64,000 bases of DNA from Citrus sinensis (Eukaryota > Streptophyta > Magnoliopsida > Sapindales > Rutaceae): assembly GCF_022201045.2 (NCBI RefSeq), contig NC_068564.1, forward strand, positions 28,549,001 to 28,613,000. The letters are read 5' to 3'. Below are positions 48,118 through 64,000 of this stretch, in pieces. Numbering within the stretch: the stretch's first letter is position 1; the number at the start of each line of letters is the position of its first letter. Under the pieces are notes generated by a model. It worked only from the letters and a program-made list of their open reading frames with translations. It made no database searches and was not told the origin of the DNA. The position numbers and the translations under genes are program-made.

Positions 48118-49256
48118 CAAATTATAAGGGGACTTGCAAAAGGGGGAGGCGGAGGGTAGTTTGGTTTTTTAACTGAAGAGTCTAGAAGAACCCTGCTCCT
48201 TTTTTAGTATTGTGTTAGGGTTTTCCCTTTCCGATTTGGCTTTGAACTTGCCTGCTTGGTCAAGGCACCTGACTTGGTTGCTTTAGGGGACAAAAAATAA
48301 AAATTATAATCCCTCACTAGATTCAGTTTGTTTTTTATTACCTTCAAAAATGATTTTCGCAATTGTGCCATTGGGGTTTGAATCCGCTGCACCCAACAAA
48401 ATAAATCCACTCACAAGCATGTGTAAAACCCTATCCTCAACTTCATTCAGGAAATGAGTACTGCCCAAACACTCAAGATTTCACTGCATAATTTACAAGT
48501 TACATCCACGATAAAAATTTAAATAATATTATCCTATATCTTATATCATCATTATTGAATCAGAATAAGGATCCAAGCTGCTTGAACTCTGCAGAGAGTA
48601 CTCTTTGGTACCCTGCCCCAATGTTGGTGCTTGACAACACCAAGTTTCAAGAATTAATTAATGATTGCTACTATTATCGTTTCGCTTTCTGCTTGTGAGC
48701 GAGAGCCGCAATCGATGTGTGCCTGTTTTCATTGGTTCTCTCTTTTCCTCAAGAATATATGTTTCTAAATCAATCTCCAGTAAAATGATTATCATTTTAA
48801 TTGGAGTTAGAGGGATCAAAACCATGAAAATAACAATTAAATTTTAACTCAGCCAGTGCGTTGGAGTTTTCGGAATCAGTAAGTAAACTAACCAAACAAG
48901 TGAAAACTATTGGTTGCCAAGTAGAAAACACCTTTACTATTGATCAAGTAGTGAACCGGGGCAATCATGTATCAAGGGACACATAAGTGATAAGTGATTT
49001 GCTCTAAAAAGTCGATAATTAAAATATAGAATTTCCAAGTTAGTCGAATTTTTACTTTGCCAATTCAACTTGTACATCCAGCCACGAGTCAATGACTAAG
49101 CTTTGAGTCCTTCCACATATATAGTGTCGCGGGACCGGCTCAAGTCTATGTTTGAGAGCAATATGAAAGGTGGTAAAATAGATTTGAGTTGATTGCATCG
49201 ATGATGACACCGTGAGATATCAAAGGTTTGTAAAGATATATATGATTGGAAGAAAA
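48118..49256. other. Intergenic, contains duplicated spacer relic
   Basis: AT-rich. 48880-49210 matches the relic at 42960-43390 (shared gccaagtagaaaacacYttta and gagtccttccacat). No open gene. Lies between the unit 2 promoter side and the end of unit 3. Confidence 0.5.
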
Positions 49257-51370
49257 TCAATACCTCCAACGGGGACTTTTACAAGTTAGACTATAAAGCC
49301 AGTTTCTCTTCTTTGCTTCGGACATTGCAACAAACATTCTTCTCCAATCTATACTAATAAATTTTTCGCGAGCTTTAACGTGTACATTATCATCCAAATC
49401 GTCCATAGCCTCCAAAATTTTAATGCACTCTTCGATTGATGGATGATGTTCTTGTCTTCTGAATTCGTCATTTCCTCCCGGCAATGTTGATGTTTTAGCA
49501 CCTTTAATTTCGAAGTACACATTTGCTGCGTCTGAAACCCCTCGAATCTTCAACCCTATCTTCGTATTATAGAATTGAGAGGATTGAGTGTATGCAATAA
49601 TTTCATCAACCAAGTGATAATACTCGAATCCCTTACTCTTAAATCGCTTACCAAAAGGGTGTTTCTGTACATTCGAAAGAAAGCAAGATGAATTAGAAAA
49701 AAACCATCACCATGATTACATCAAGGGTAAATAATATATATATACATACAGACCTTGACGTAAGATTCCCAAACTTCTTCATCTGCCCGAACTATGTTGG
49801 TCTTTGGATCCCAAACCATACCCGAATGTGCCAAAAGTTTTGAAAATTCATGATGTAACCTACGGAAGTGATCATATTTGGACTTCAACTTAGACACGGT
49901 GTATCTCTTACCAAATTCCTCGAATATGTTATCGTCGATGGTAGCCCATGCCCTTTCTTCCGCCCAAGTTAAGGTTAGAAGCCCCTTTTCTGCTACTTTG
50001 TGCAATACCTTAACAAAGTGCTCCTCAATGATTGGCCATGGAGCAACATAATCAATTTGATCATGCTCTGAAGCCATGCTGCACAAGGTATAGCAAAACG
50101 TTTTAAGGCCAATCCAAAATCGAATTAGCATCTCATTATTAATTAATACTCAGTTTAAAAACGCATTATAAATATATTTTGTCGTAAAAAAAAAAACAAG
50201 AAAGAAAGAAAAGTAGAAAATATGCGAAGAAAAGTAATTTGCCACTTACATTTTTGCTGATTCAACTCTAAGCCAATCCGGTAGAGTATTTCCCCAGAAC
50301 GAAGAAAATTGATGAAGAGTCTCGGAGTGATTCGTTTCCAAGTTATAGACAACCACTTCTTGCTTATAACCGTCAACGTAATAAATGCAATTTGGTTTGA
50401 AGTATCCTCCAAAATTTGTAACATCAAGCGTTGTGGAACCATGATTTCTTAATAAGATTGCAGCGGGGCCGATATTTTTCACCTCAATCCATAATTTCCT
50501 GTGCCAGTCCAACCTAAAAACATGCACATCAGATGCGCTTGCACTACTACAGTTTTCAAGGATTCGATGGCCAGTCAGTGTTTGAACAAGTAACAATTCC
50601 CCATTCAACTCCACTAGATAATTATCTGAGGCTGAGCCGTAGGCAATGTAAGGAACGGGCAATTTTATAGCCTCGGCGACCCCAGAACCATTCAATTTTA
50701 TATGATATATTTGACACTCGTATTCAGCATAGAATTCACCCTTAAAGCAAATTGTATCACCACAATGGCGATAATGTTTGTGACTGGTATTGTTGATGAC
50801 CACCTTGGTCCAAGATTTGTCTCCTGGCCTGCAGATGAACAAGTTTCCGTTTTCAAAAAGAAAAAAAACGCACTCGGGATCCAAAAGGCTGGTTGATGCG
50901 AGCAGTCTTATCATATCCGGACCTTCGTCGGAGTCGAATTCTATAAGATGTGGCGGTAACTTGATTCGATCTCTCGTGAAAGGATTCAAAAGGCATAGAT
51001 TCTTTAACATGCTAAAAGGAAGCACTAGCAACCAACCGTCATATGAGCTCCAAGTGGACGTGCTTTCTTTCAGTTGAGGAAGAAATATTTCGTGGCGTTC
51101 GTGTGTTTGCGGGTTGAAGAGAGTGCAAGAGCACCTGCTGCGTGCAAGTTATGATGCTGATGATGATTCGAACAATAGGAAAGGAGACTGAAGAGATTTA
51201 AGTTGACGGTAAAAATTTCTGATGACGGATCGCCATGAAAGACAGACGGCTGCACACTGCGAGATATCATTACAATCTGTGAGTTTTTGGAAGATTCCGA
51301 ATAGGAGTTCCACGGGCAGATCCGATGACCATGATCTTCGTGATAATAATGCTTCATCTGGTGCAGCCAT
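49257..51370 (-). CDS. F-box-DUF295-Myb/SANT-like fusion, unit 3, with one in-frame stop
   Basis: Exons 51370-50250, 50078-49754 and 49664-49257 (1121, 325 and 408 nt); introns 171 and 89 bp, same junction phases as units 1 and 2. Start MAAPDEALLSRRSW. F-box LPVELLFGIFQKLTD; DUF295 blocks LLNPFTRDRIKLPPHL, YLVELNGELLLVQ, VFRLDWHRKLW. The SANT exon has one extra codon (TWAEERAW). The last exon lacks the middle linker of the other units and ends differently (WLYSLTCKSPRWRY). A single TAA at 51151-51149 interrupts the frame in the Ser-rich linker after the F-box; beyond it the same frame runs open (CSCTLFNPQTHERHE...). So it is either a very young pseudogene, a base error, or a gene making a short F-box peptide. 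The SAKM stop again lies in GTAAGT. Confidence 0.6.
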
Positions 51371-51777
51371 TGAATGAAGAAGGATGGCCTGCAACACAAC
51401 TTATAAACCCTAATTAAACATTCCAGATTAGGGTTTTGACTTTTGAATGGTTTCTCATGTGCGCGCGCGTGTGTATATATATGTGTGTGAATTATTATAG
51501 GAATTATTAATTAAATTTTTTTTTTATAACTTTTGAACTTTTTATATAAAAATGATTAATTGATATCGTGATTTTTATAACTTGCTGTGTTAGCTAGCAT
51601 TCTATCACAACCCATCGTCATATACCAAGAACCCAACTCGCAGAAATGCATGCAGGCAATAATAATACGAACATAATTTCTCACAAGTAAAACGCATCTA
51701 GCAAATGAAAATTTAAATTGCATACTTCTGTGACATAATTAAAAAATAAGACAGTCATAATAATCAAAATAAAATTT
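51371..51777. other. Intergenic, unit 3 promoter side
   Basis: Contains the alternating tract at 51459-51489 and AT-rich DNA up to the decayed end of unit 4. Confidence 0.45.
51459..51489. repeat. Alternating GC/GT/AT tract upstream of unit 3
   Basis: An uninterrupted alternating purine-pyrimidine tract (gcgcgcgcgtgtgtatatat and on) about 90 bp upstream of the unit 3 start. A comparable cacacgcgcgtatac tract lies at 54463-54493, upstream of unit 4. Such tracts can adopt Z-DNA; here they are probably inherited promoter sequence. Confidence 0.7.
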
Positions 51778-54308
51778 ACCTATGGACTATTAAGTAATTG
51801 TCCTCCAATCCGTATTTAACAATAAATTCTCGAGTGGGACTATTTGAACCCACTAAATTACTCACTAAACCCATTTGCTAAATAAACCCAACCTTAAATT
51901 TTAAAATTTTTTATTTTACTCAATAAACCTACTTAAATATCCTTACTAAACCCAATTTTTATAATAATATTGATTTTACTCATTAAACCCATATGATAAA
52001 TGTTTCTTTGAAACATTTTTTTTTTTGGTCCTAAGAAAGTTTTTTCAAAAAAAGTTTTTTTTTTTTAAAGAAAGTTATGCAAGGAATATGATTTCATAAT
52101 GCATCATGTTGGTGGTTTTCAACAATATAATTTTCATTTATCGATTCAGAAGTTTTGAAATGATGAAAGCTCAACTAAATGAGTCAAAATGGATGCTTCT
52201 CCATTGTTCATGTTTGTAATCATCAAGTTATGTCAGCAAGCTTGATTTCTTAGTTAAGAATTGCATATTTACAATGATTGTTCATGAATTTTTCATGTGA
52301 TAGAGCAATACCATGAGAAAGAAACATTTAAAGAGTGAATAAACATAAAAATATTTTAAAAATATATGATTTGACAGAAGAATCACACATCTTGATTGAT
52401 TAAGATTTAATGAAAATATGATTAGGGTTTACTAAAATTATGTTGAATATGAAGATGGGTTGAAAGAGTAAAAATTTTATTTTTTTCTTTTTTATTATAT
52501 TTTAATGTCCATAACTATAATTTAATTCAGGGGTGTTTTAATCACAAATTTTTTTTTCAAAAGTGGGTTTAGTGAGTAATTTGGTGGGTTCCAATAGCTC
52601 CACCCTAAATTCTCACAAGCTTTAACGTAGACATCCCAAATCGCCCCTATATAACCTCCAATATTAATTTGTTACCCTCTTCAGTTGACGAAATTGTTCA
52701 TTTCCTCCAAAGGAGGTTTTATGAATCTATCACTGATGTTTGAGGTGTCTTTGATGCTCTGTTATTGGCAATGTTTTCTTCACCATCTTTAATACCAAAG
52801 TACACGTTGATGCTCTTACATGTCTGTAGGTAATACTTTCATTAAGCAGAGATGATAGTATTTGAATCCCTTATTCCGAAATCGCTTTCCAAAAGGATTT
52901 TTCTGCACAATTGAAACAGAGATGATTTAGAAAGTTATCATGATGATGCTCTGTTATTCCTAAACATCTTCATCATCTGCATGCCTAAACTCTGTTGGTC
53001 TTTGGATCCCAAGCAATGCTCGGATGAGCCAAAGTTTTGAAAATTCACGTAGTAACCTACATATAAGTGATCATATAACTTAGACAATGTATATCTCTTA
53101 CCGAATTCTACAAATAATTCATATTTCGCAACTTTGCGCAGTAGCTTAACAAAGTGCTCCTCGATAATTGGCCATGTAGCAACATAATCAATTTGATCAT
53201 CCTTTGAAGCCATGCTGCACCCAAAATATAGCAAAATATTCTAAAACCAATGCCAAGTCGAATTAGTACCATCAGTATATTACTACTGAATAATTTTCAA
53301 ATGCATTACAAATATATGCCAGAGAAAAGCAATAGTTCACTTACATTTCTGCTGATGATTCAAGTATAAGCCACTTCGTTGGAGTACTTGTACAAATCGA
53401 AGAAAGTTGATGAAGAATCACATAATGATTCTTTTTCCAAGCGATAAACAACAGCTTTTTGACAAGGAAGTAATGAAATAAATGCAATTTGCTTTGAAGT
53501 CTCCTCCAAGCGATTTGGAACCATGTTTTTCCCAATAAAATTGCATTATGGGCAATATGTTTCAGCTCAATCCAATCTTTCCCCAGCCAGTCCAACCTGT
53601 AAATGCATACATTAGATATACAATCGTTTGCAGGAATTCGACTTTCAACGCTTACTTGAACAAGCGACAATTCACCCTCCAACTCCACGAAATAATTTTT
53701 CTCACCGCAATTCGCCGGAACTATTAAATTTTAAATGATATATTCCACTCCCACATTCAGCCTAAAATTCACCGTCATAACAAATAGCATCACCCCAACT
53801 GCGACTCCAGTCCGCTATTATTGGTATAATCAGTCGTCTAAGTTTTATATTGTCATTTGTGAATATCAAGAACGACACATTTAGGATCCAAAGGGCTGAT
53901 TGACTTGACCACTCTTAAGCCCTGTGCTGTTCCGAGCTTGATTCGATCTCTCGCGAAAGGATTTGAAAGGTATAGATTCTGTTTCCTGTCGAAGGGCAGT
54001 GTTAGCAACCAGCCGTCGTATGAAGTCGAAGCACACTGGCTTTCTTTTAATTGCGGAAGAAACATTTGGTGATGTTTATGTGTTTGGACGTTGGAAGAGA
54101 GTGCAAGATTCTGATGATGATTATGAGAGCAATGTAAAAAGGAGATTGAAGAGGAGATGAAAGTCGGTGGTAAAAAGTTCTGATGACAGCTTGCCATGAA
54201 AGACATGCATACTGCTGCACGGTGCTAGATATTCTCAGTCTGTGAGTTCTTCGAAGATTTCGGATAGGAGTTCGATCGGAAGATTAGTGTTGGTTCTTCT
54301 GCTGCCAT
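51778..54308 (-). pseudogene. F-box-DUF295-Myb/SANT-like unit 4, decayed
   Basis: Begins MAAEEPTL at 54308. The F-box segment is shifted: LPIELLSEIFEELTD is readable only in another frame and ends at a stop. DUF295 pieces remain (LFLPQLKES..., SNPFARDRIKL at about 53940, MELEGELSLVQV at about 53688) but with deletions and shifts. The SAEM/GTAAGT junction (53345) and the SANT acceptor (53214, C-ATG-GCT) are still intact. The SANT exon has an internal deletion and frameshift. Exon 3 (from about 52905) is degraded and is split by a Mutator-like MITE at 51832-52605; its far end continues at 51778-51831. Non-functional, but the join sites prove common ancestry with units 1-3. Confidence 0.85.
51832..52605. 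mobile_element. Non-autonomous Mutator-like MITE inside unit 4
   Basis: 774 bp. Terminal inverted repeats align over 42 bp with 5 mismatches (GAGTGGGACTATTTGAACCC at the left; the right end is the complement of GGGTGGAGCTATTGGAACCC). Both continue with AAATTACTCACTAAACCCA. The flanking 9 bp target duplication TAAATTCTC is perfect (51823-51831 and 52606-52614). No coding sequence. The target is the C-terminal exon of the fourth F-box-SANT unit. Confidence 0.9.
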
Positions 54309-54900
54309 TGAATGAACAAGGATGCTGCAATGCAAAGACAGCAATAAACTATAAACACATCAGAAATGGGTTTTATGTGTCTCAAACGAGTGAGCTGTCA
54401 CTAAGGATCATAGAAAAAAGAAAACACAGATTTTCATATACCATAAAAGGTTATTCATATAAATATATACACACGGTCACACACGCGCGTATACCCAGGA
54501 CTACTGAAGAATTCTTTTCACAAAAGTATTACTTGTGTGGTTAATTTTTGTTGTTAATAGAGAGCCCGGAGAAATCAGACACTGATAAAAACACACACGA
54601 AAAAAAAAAGAATCATATACTGAAGATGCAATCTGGATGGACAAAATAGCCATCTCGAAAACACATACCAAGGAATTCAAAAAGATAAGAAAACACATAC
54701 CAAATACTAGTTAAATTTTCCAGTGCTTCCTAACGATAATACTGTTACAATCATAACTAGTTTACAATGACAGATTGCTCCCAAATGACAATTTCAAGCA
54801 GAAGAATTGCGCTAAGGATCTGTAGCTTAACTGGAGAAATAGCTCCTAAAAGTAAAATAAAACATAAATTTTTTTAAAGTCCAAGTCAAAAGTTACTGCT
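54309..54900. other. Intergenic between unit 4 and PARN-like gene
   Basis: Upstream remnant of unit 4 (including the alternating tract at 54463-54493) and the 3' flank of the minus-strand PARN-like gene. No gene supported. Confidence 0.5.
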
Positions 54901-57900
54901 TCAAATCTGCTTTGCCTCCCGCGTATAAAAGGAATCAATGATCTCATCAGATGATAATTGGCTGTATGATGAATCATTTGATACATCATCAAAATTCTTA
55001 TTCTTAGTTCTTTCACCACAACTTGGATCAGAATTCACTGCTTTTACTTTACGGAGACTTTCATGTTCTTTGGTCTTATCCGAGGATTCCACCAACTTGG
55101 TCTTCCATTTGATACCAACTGCCTTTGCTTGATCCGCAAATAAGACTTTTGAGACAGTTGAACTACATATTTCTTTGTAAGTTTCATAGCTAGCAGCACA
55201 GGTATTTCCACCTTCGAGCAATTTTGCAAGAGGATGCAAAACCGAGATTGGATCGTTATTTCTATCTAAGCTTTCCTTCAAATCAAGAAATTTGGAAACC
55301 ATTTCTGCCCTGCTGAACTGCACGAAAACTGCGGTTTCATCCACATGATAGACTGAAATCACTGAGGTAGGGCCATAGACTTTGGAGATGCATTCTCTAA
55401 TGTCCCAAGCCTTGAGGTGAGATGGGAATCCCCATACTATAACAATACACTCAAATAAAATCTTTGGGTAGTGGTTTTTGCGCTTATTAGAGGCCAAAGA
55501 CTCAGAAGTCCTATTTCCAGTGCTTAGATTGATAATCTCTCCATTAGTCCAACTGAGATACAGAAGGTTGACGTGTTCCCGGAGCTTTTCATTGTGAGCT
55601 AAATTTTCAGAGGATGACTGTTGTTTAAAATCAATACCAAGGTGACTGCATGCTTGGGCAAAGACGCACCCAGTCATAAAAGCATCATATCCAGCTTCAT
55701 GCTTCACTCCAGAGTTCCAGTTGGATGACCTGCAAATAGATATTAAATTTGAGATTCCATTAGACTTTAATAGAAAAGAGAGAAACAGCAATTATTAATT
55801 CATTTCATCAAGTAAATTATCACACAAAATTATTGTTGCCTGGATCAAACGTCCAATGAACATATGAAATCTGGAAAGACCAGTAACTTTTGATCAACAA
55901 TGCAAGTCTTGAACACTTTAACATCAATTAACAATTATCTTAAAGGACACTCCCGTATTGTTTTATATGGACTAAATAAACAGGAAAGATACTGAAATCA
56001 ATAAATGATTAGCTTCAATATTGAAGAAATTGAGTTCATGGCCTCCCCCAATTGTCACTAAGGTAAATAAGACACATTATTCATCTGATGCAAAATATTT
56101 TATATAGAGCCCAGTAAATACCATTAGAAATACAATCGAGCAGTATCAACTTCATAATTCATAGGGAACAAAGAAAATACAAACCTTATATCATCCACTT
56201 CAACCTCTACTTTCACAGACGGCTGAAGAGACAGATGAGTGCTTTTAGAGCCAAGAGCAATTTGTGGACACAAAACAGAAAATGCCTTGGACAATGAAGT
56301 GCTAGATTTCTTCATCCTTTGTTGAAGAATAGAATTTGAATTCAACAATATTTTGGTATCAATGATGTGCGGAAAGTATTTGTTAACAGAGGAAATGAAT
56401 TCTTCAGCAGTCAAAGGAAGAGGACCAAAGAATTTGCTGTAAATATGTGCAATATCTGTAACACAATGAAAGAAACATTTAAATGAAACAATTGATAAAT
56501 AACAATCTTCATCTATCTCAAGACTGATATTCATACCAAGGAAGCAATTGTGACCAACAATCAACTTCTTCTCTGAGGAAAGCAAGTCAATAACATGGCG
56601 AAATCCAATAGAAGCTTTGATGCTCATCTCTGCATCTATTTTTTGTTCATCCTTCACTTCTTTCTGCAGAAAAAATTTAAGGCAAAGAGACACCAACTCC
56701 TCTATAAGATGCAAGTGATGACATGGATAGTAGGAACATCTGAAACAAAGGCATATATACTTCCTCAAAGTCATTACTTACCATCAGCATCTTTTTGACA
56801 CTTTCTGACTCTATATACACTATAACGTTTTGTGAACAAGAATTTTCCCCACTGACACGAAGATAAGCAAGATCTTTGAAATGCTTTCTTACAACCTGAT
56901 ATTATTATTTTCACTCATTAGTACAGTTAACATATTCAGTGATTAAAAGGTAAATCCATTATGAGAGGAAAAGGGACATAGTATATGTGGGAAAATAAAA
57001 TTCCTTCACAGTGGATGATCATTAATGAGATATTCTACACTTAAACGAATCAAGCAAAAACCCATATAAAACGCAGGTACTACAAACCAAATGGTCATGT
57101 CCACACCATCCCTTTATAATTATGCTTCTACACAACAATCTTGAGACGAGAACTCAAGAGCATATTGGACAGAACTGTAAGATAAAAAGATAGCACGACC
57201 AATTGATTTCAAAGATAAAACAACATTACCAATTGAATCAACCGAAGTTGATGAGAAGTGAAACCATTCAGACTAATAGCAGGACGCATCTTGAAGAAAA
57301 TGGTTTCAAACTGCTGCTTCGAGTCATTAAAACTTGGTTGAACTTCAGAACCTTCATCTCTATTCCGCAACAATCCACCAAGCCATTCACTCAATCTGTC
57401 CTTCATTCTTTCGGCAAAGAGGATATCAGGTATGTTGAACAAATGAGTATCTCTAATTTCCTTTAGACTATGCCATGAATCCAATGACTCATCCTTATAT
57501 GTTGAATTCACATGTTTAAGAGCTTTATCTTCTTGTTCTCTGGATAAATAAGATACACCTGGGATTATTTAAGATTGTAAATTCTCAAACTGAAAGCATT
57601 CTAAGATAAGTTATTCAGTACAACTCAGGCAATCCTTTCAGCACTATTAAAGGCAACTTCAAATTGCCAAAAACACATTTATTTCCATTTGGCAGTTTTT
57701 GACTAAATAAATACATAAATACACTTGCACATTTGGAGATTGAAGAAGCTTATGAAATGATCTTTGAAGACAAACTAGAGATTTGTTTTCTCAACACACT
57801 TTTTAAGTCAGAATATATTAGGAGTGTCTTATGGAGAGGCACTCGACAGGTGATCTTTCAAAAAAGGGATTTGCTGTTCCTTTTGTGGAAAGAGTTCACT

Positions 57901-58810
57901 GAAGAAGAACTTGCTACAAAAGCACCACTAAACAACACCTTTGTTCGTATGTCAACTTAGAGCTTGCAAGCCAAACTTTAACATTTAAAAATGCCCATGA
58001 TACCAATGCAAGCATTCACATCAATTACCAAGTTACAATTACAACTTCGATTACTTAAAGCAGCCTGGGAATATAAAAGAAGATAAAACGAGGTACCTTC
58101 ATGAATGCAGGCATTGAAATCAAACTGGTATTTGGCCAAGAAATCCATTGATGTTGTCTGACAAAGGAATTCATAAGCAGCACCATCAAGTGGAAGTTCT
58201 TGACGTTGAAATATAAAGAAATTGTGTCTGCCAAAAAACGCCATCTTATCAAAATTCAGCAATGGATAGAGCACACATGCATCAGCGTAACAATACTACC
58301 TAGATATTTTTTGTAATCTCAGTGCTCCGAGAAAGCACTTTTGCATATTTCAGCCATACGCAAGTGCTTTCTCACATAAATGCCATTTAACTGGAAGAGG
58401 TTATAACAAAAGCACTAGCAATTGCACCTTAATTTATTATACCGAAAGAGAGAGTGAGAGAGAATTTACGGATGGGTGATGAAGGACTGCTTGAGTGGGT
58501 CCCAGCGAAAGGGGGATACACCGAACTGAATGACGGCGAACTTCTCGGCGGAATCTTTTACCTTGAGGTAGCGAACATCGAATCGGTCAAACTCGAAGGA
58601 GTCGCGCCACGGTGCGCTGGTGATGCCGGTCATTTCGAGGTCGATGGCAACGAAATCAGCGGCCTGGATGTGGTGGCGAAGCGAGCTGAGCGCCGAGTCG
58701 AAGTTTGATTTCTTCACGTGTTTTAGAGGAAACGACGCCGTCGTCGACGTCGTCGAAGAGCTGAAGGCGCGATAGAGTATCGTAATCGGCCATCGTTTCT
58801 TCATTCGCAA
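54901..58810 (-). CDS. PARN-like poly(A)-specific 3' exoribonuclease
   Basis: CAF1/PARN-family DEDD exonuclease closest to Arabidopsis At3g25430. Seven exons: 58810-58470, 58227-58097, 57558-57230, 56895-56782, 56663-56537, 56455-56185, 55729-54901. All are in phase, giving 713 aa. Catalytic residues visible: D and E in VAIDLEMTG (residue about 54), the third D in HNCFLDIAHIYSKF (around exons 5/6), and the final H/D in HEAGYDAFMTG (start of exon 7). Other blocks: YDVxxLKV-like RYLKVKDSAEKFAVIQFG, FQRQELPLDG, FLAKYQFDF, MKKSSTSLSKAF. The C-terminal 200 residues resemble the RNA-recognition-like end of the plant protein and finish in a low-complexity Ser/Asp tail. The N-terminus (MRMKKRWPITILYRAFSSSTTSTT) is basic, Ser/Thr-rich and acid-free, which would suit an organelle transit peptide. 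A second Met two codons in is possible. Confidence 0.93.
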
Positions 58811-59649
58811 GCGTCTGTGGAAAGTGGGGGGATAGCCAGACAGTTGCCTTCGGGGTTTAAGAGAGGGATACGGCGCTGTTTTAAACGCTCTATAAAACGC
58901 AGCGTTTTAATATCATATTGTCATTTTAACTCATTATTCAATCATAATAAATATGAGTTCATTTCGTTTGTAATTAACTAACATGTAAAGTTGACTTATT
59001 TATTTATTTACCGGACTTGATTAAACATTTTTAGAGCACCGATGGAATCATACATTAATCAAATCAAAAGTTTACAAGCAAGGCTATTTGCATTTGAACG
59101 TACGTATGCATACATGCTTTAGCAGCTTTACAGAATAATCAAAGTCACTGCCACAGAGGAAGCAATGCAGCATAAGGACAACAATTTAGGAATGGTTATG
59201 AATAGTAAATATTTGCAGTTCATAGATGGAGAAACTAATGCTACAAAAGCTTGTTCTGCGGCTGTGCTTCCAGGTCCAAATTTATCACGATACACGCTTA
59301 GGAGCTCCTCGAGCAGCTGTTTGACGTAATCACTCAATGTGTGAGTTTATCAGAATCCAGTTAGTGAACCACACTTAAATTTTCATCCCATCATCTTGGT
59401 TTCGTTTCCAGAATGGGTATGCAGGACTATGCAGAGCACACTGCACAAGCATTTTAGCTTTTAGCACAAATCCTGCATTTTGGACATGCACTGTTGTAAA
59501 CCGGTCTCTGTATTTTCATCTTCCAAAATAGTTTCCAAGGATTGCTAATCTGCAATAGAGCACCATAAATCATCGGTGAGTCGCAGGAATGGTTTGTAAT
59601 CATAGAAAAGGTTTTAAATGTAGAAACTCTAGGATTGCCTTACATTTCA
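58811..59649. other. Intergenic between PARN-like and methyltransferase genes
   Basis: PARN-like promoter at the left and 3' flank of the methyltransferase at the right. One 69-codon minus-strand frame (59337-59128) reads SDYVKQLLEELLSVYRDKFG and ends in a hydrophobic tail (LLSLCCIASSVAVTLIIL). It is codon-like but has no recognised family, and may lie in the long 3' UTR. Confidence 0.35.
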
Positions 59650-63896
<4,247 letters not shown>

Positions 63897-64000
63897 CTAT
63901 ATATTTTGATTAAAAGAAGGAAATGAGTTTACATTCATTGTATAATCTGGATTCAGATTAATACAACTTTAATTAGATATTTTTGCCCCTTATGATAGAC

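Overview
This is nuclear DNA of a flowering plant: AT-rich intergenic sequence, short exons with GT-AG introns, and proteins that align end to end with Arabidopsis families. It is a core eudicot, probably a rosid. A Citrus-like genome would fit, but I cannot prove the species. All exon models were built by eye from splice signals and unbroken reading phase.

Layout. 0.5-1.0 kb (-): a short secreted proline-rich protein. 3.7-10.5 kb (+): SRT1, a SIRT6-type sirtuin in 14 coding exons. 12.3-14.2 kb (+): a LEC1-type NF-YB embryo regulator with RY (B3-factor) motifs in its single intron. 14.7-22 kb: repeat-rich DNA with a clear Mutator-like element and a decayed F-box/DUF295 + SANT gene on the + strand. 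22.6-25.6 kb (+): NMNAT, the NAD pathway adenylyltransferase. 26.1-28.1 kb (-): an intronless L-type lectin receptor kinase of the LecRK-S.7 type. 29.7-39.5 kb (-): the plant INCENP (WYRD), 14 exons and about 2007 codons, expanded by tandem copies of one 507-510 nt exon. SRT1, NMNAT, INCENP and LecRK-S.7 are also close neighbours on Arabidopsis chromosome 5 (At5g55760-At5g55830), so this is an old conserved block, with INCENP and LecRK-S.7 in swapped order.

40.3-54.3 kb (-) is the most unusual region: a tandem array of four units, each an F-box + DUF295 (KIB-type propeller) exon followed by two exons for a Myb/SANT-like (LIMYB-type) protein. In every unit the stop codon of the F-box part lies inside a GTAAGT splice donor, and the SANT part begins right after a cag acceptor at C-ATG. 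Splicing joins the two halves in frame, giving a predicted F-box-DUF295-SANT fusion of about 615-640 aa. Units 1 and 2 are open throughout, unit 3 has one in-frame stop, and unit 4 is decayed and split by a Mutator-like MITE. A fifth, older and inverted relic at 18.2-19.9 kb keeps the same domain order. A decayed proteasome alpha-5 copy and other gene relics lie among the units.

54.9-58.8 kb (-): a complete PARN-like DEDD 3' exonuclease in 7 exons. 59.65 kb to the right edge (-): the last 14 exons of an RsmB/Sun-type rRNA cytosine-5 methyltransferase, whose 5' end lies beyond the window.

Co-working genes: NMNAT makes NAD and SRT1 consumes it. LEC1-type NF-YB acts with NF-YC in embryos. INCENP is the scaffold of the Aurora kinase complex. 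The F-box-SANT array looks lineage-specific and fast-evolving. I saw no tRNA, rRNA or CRISPR features.
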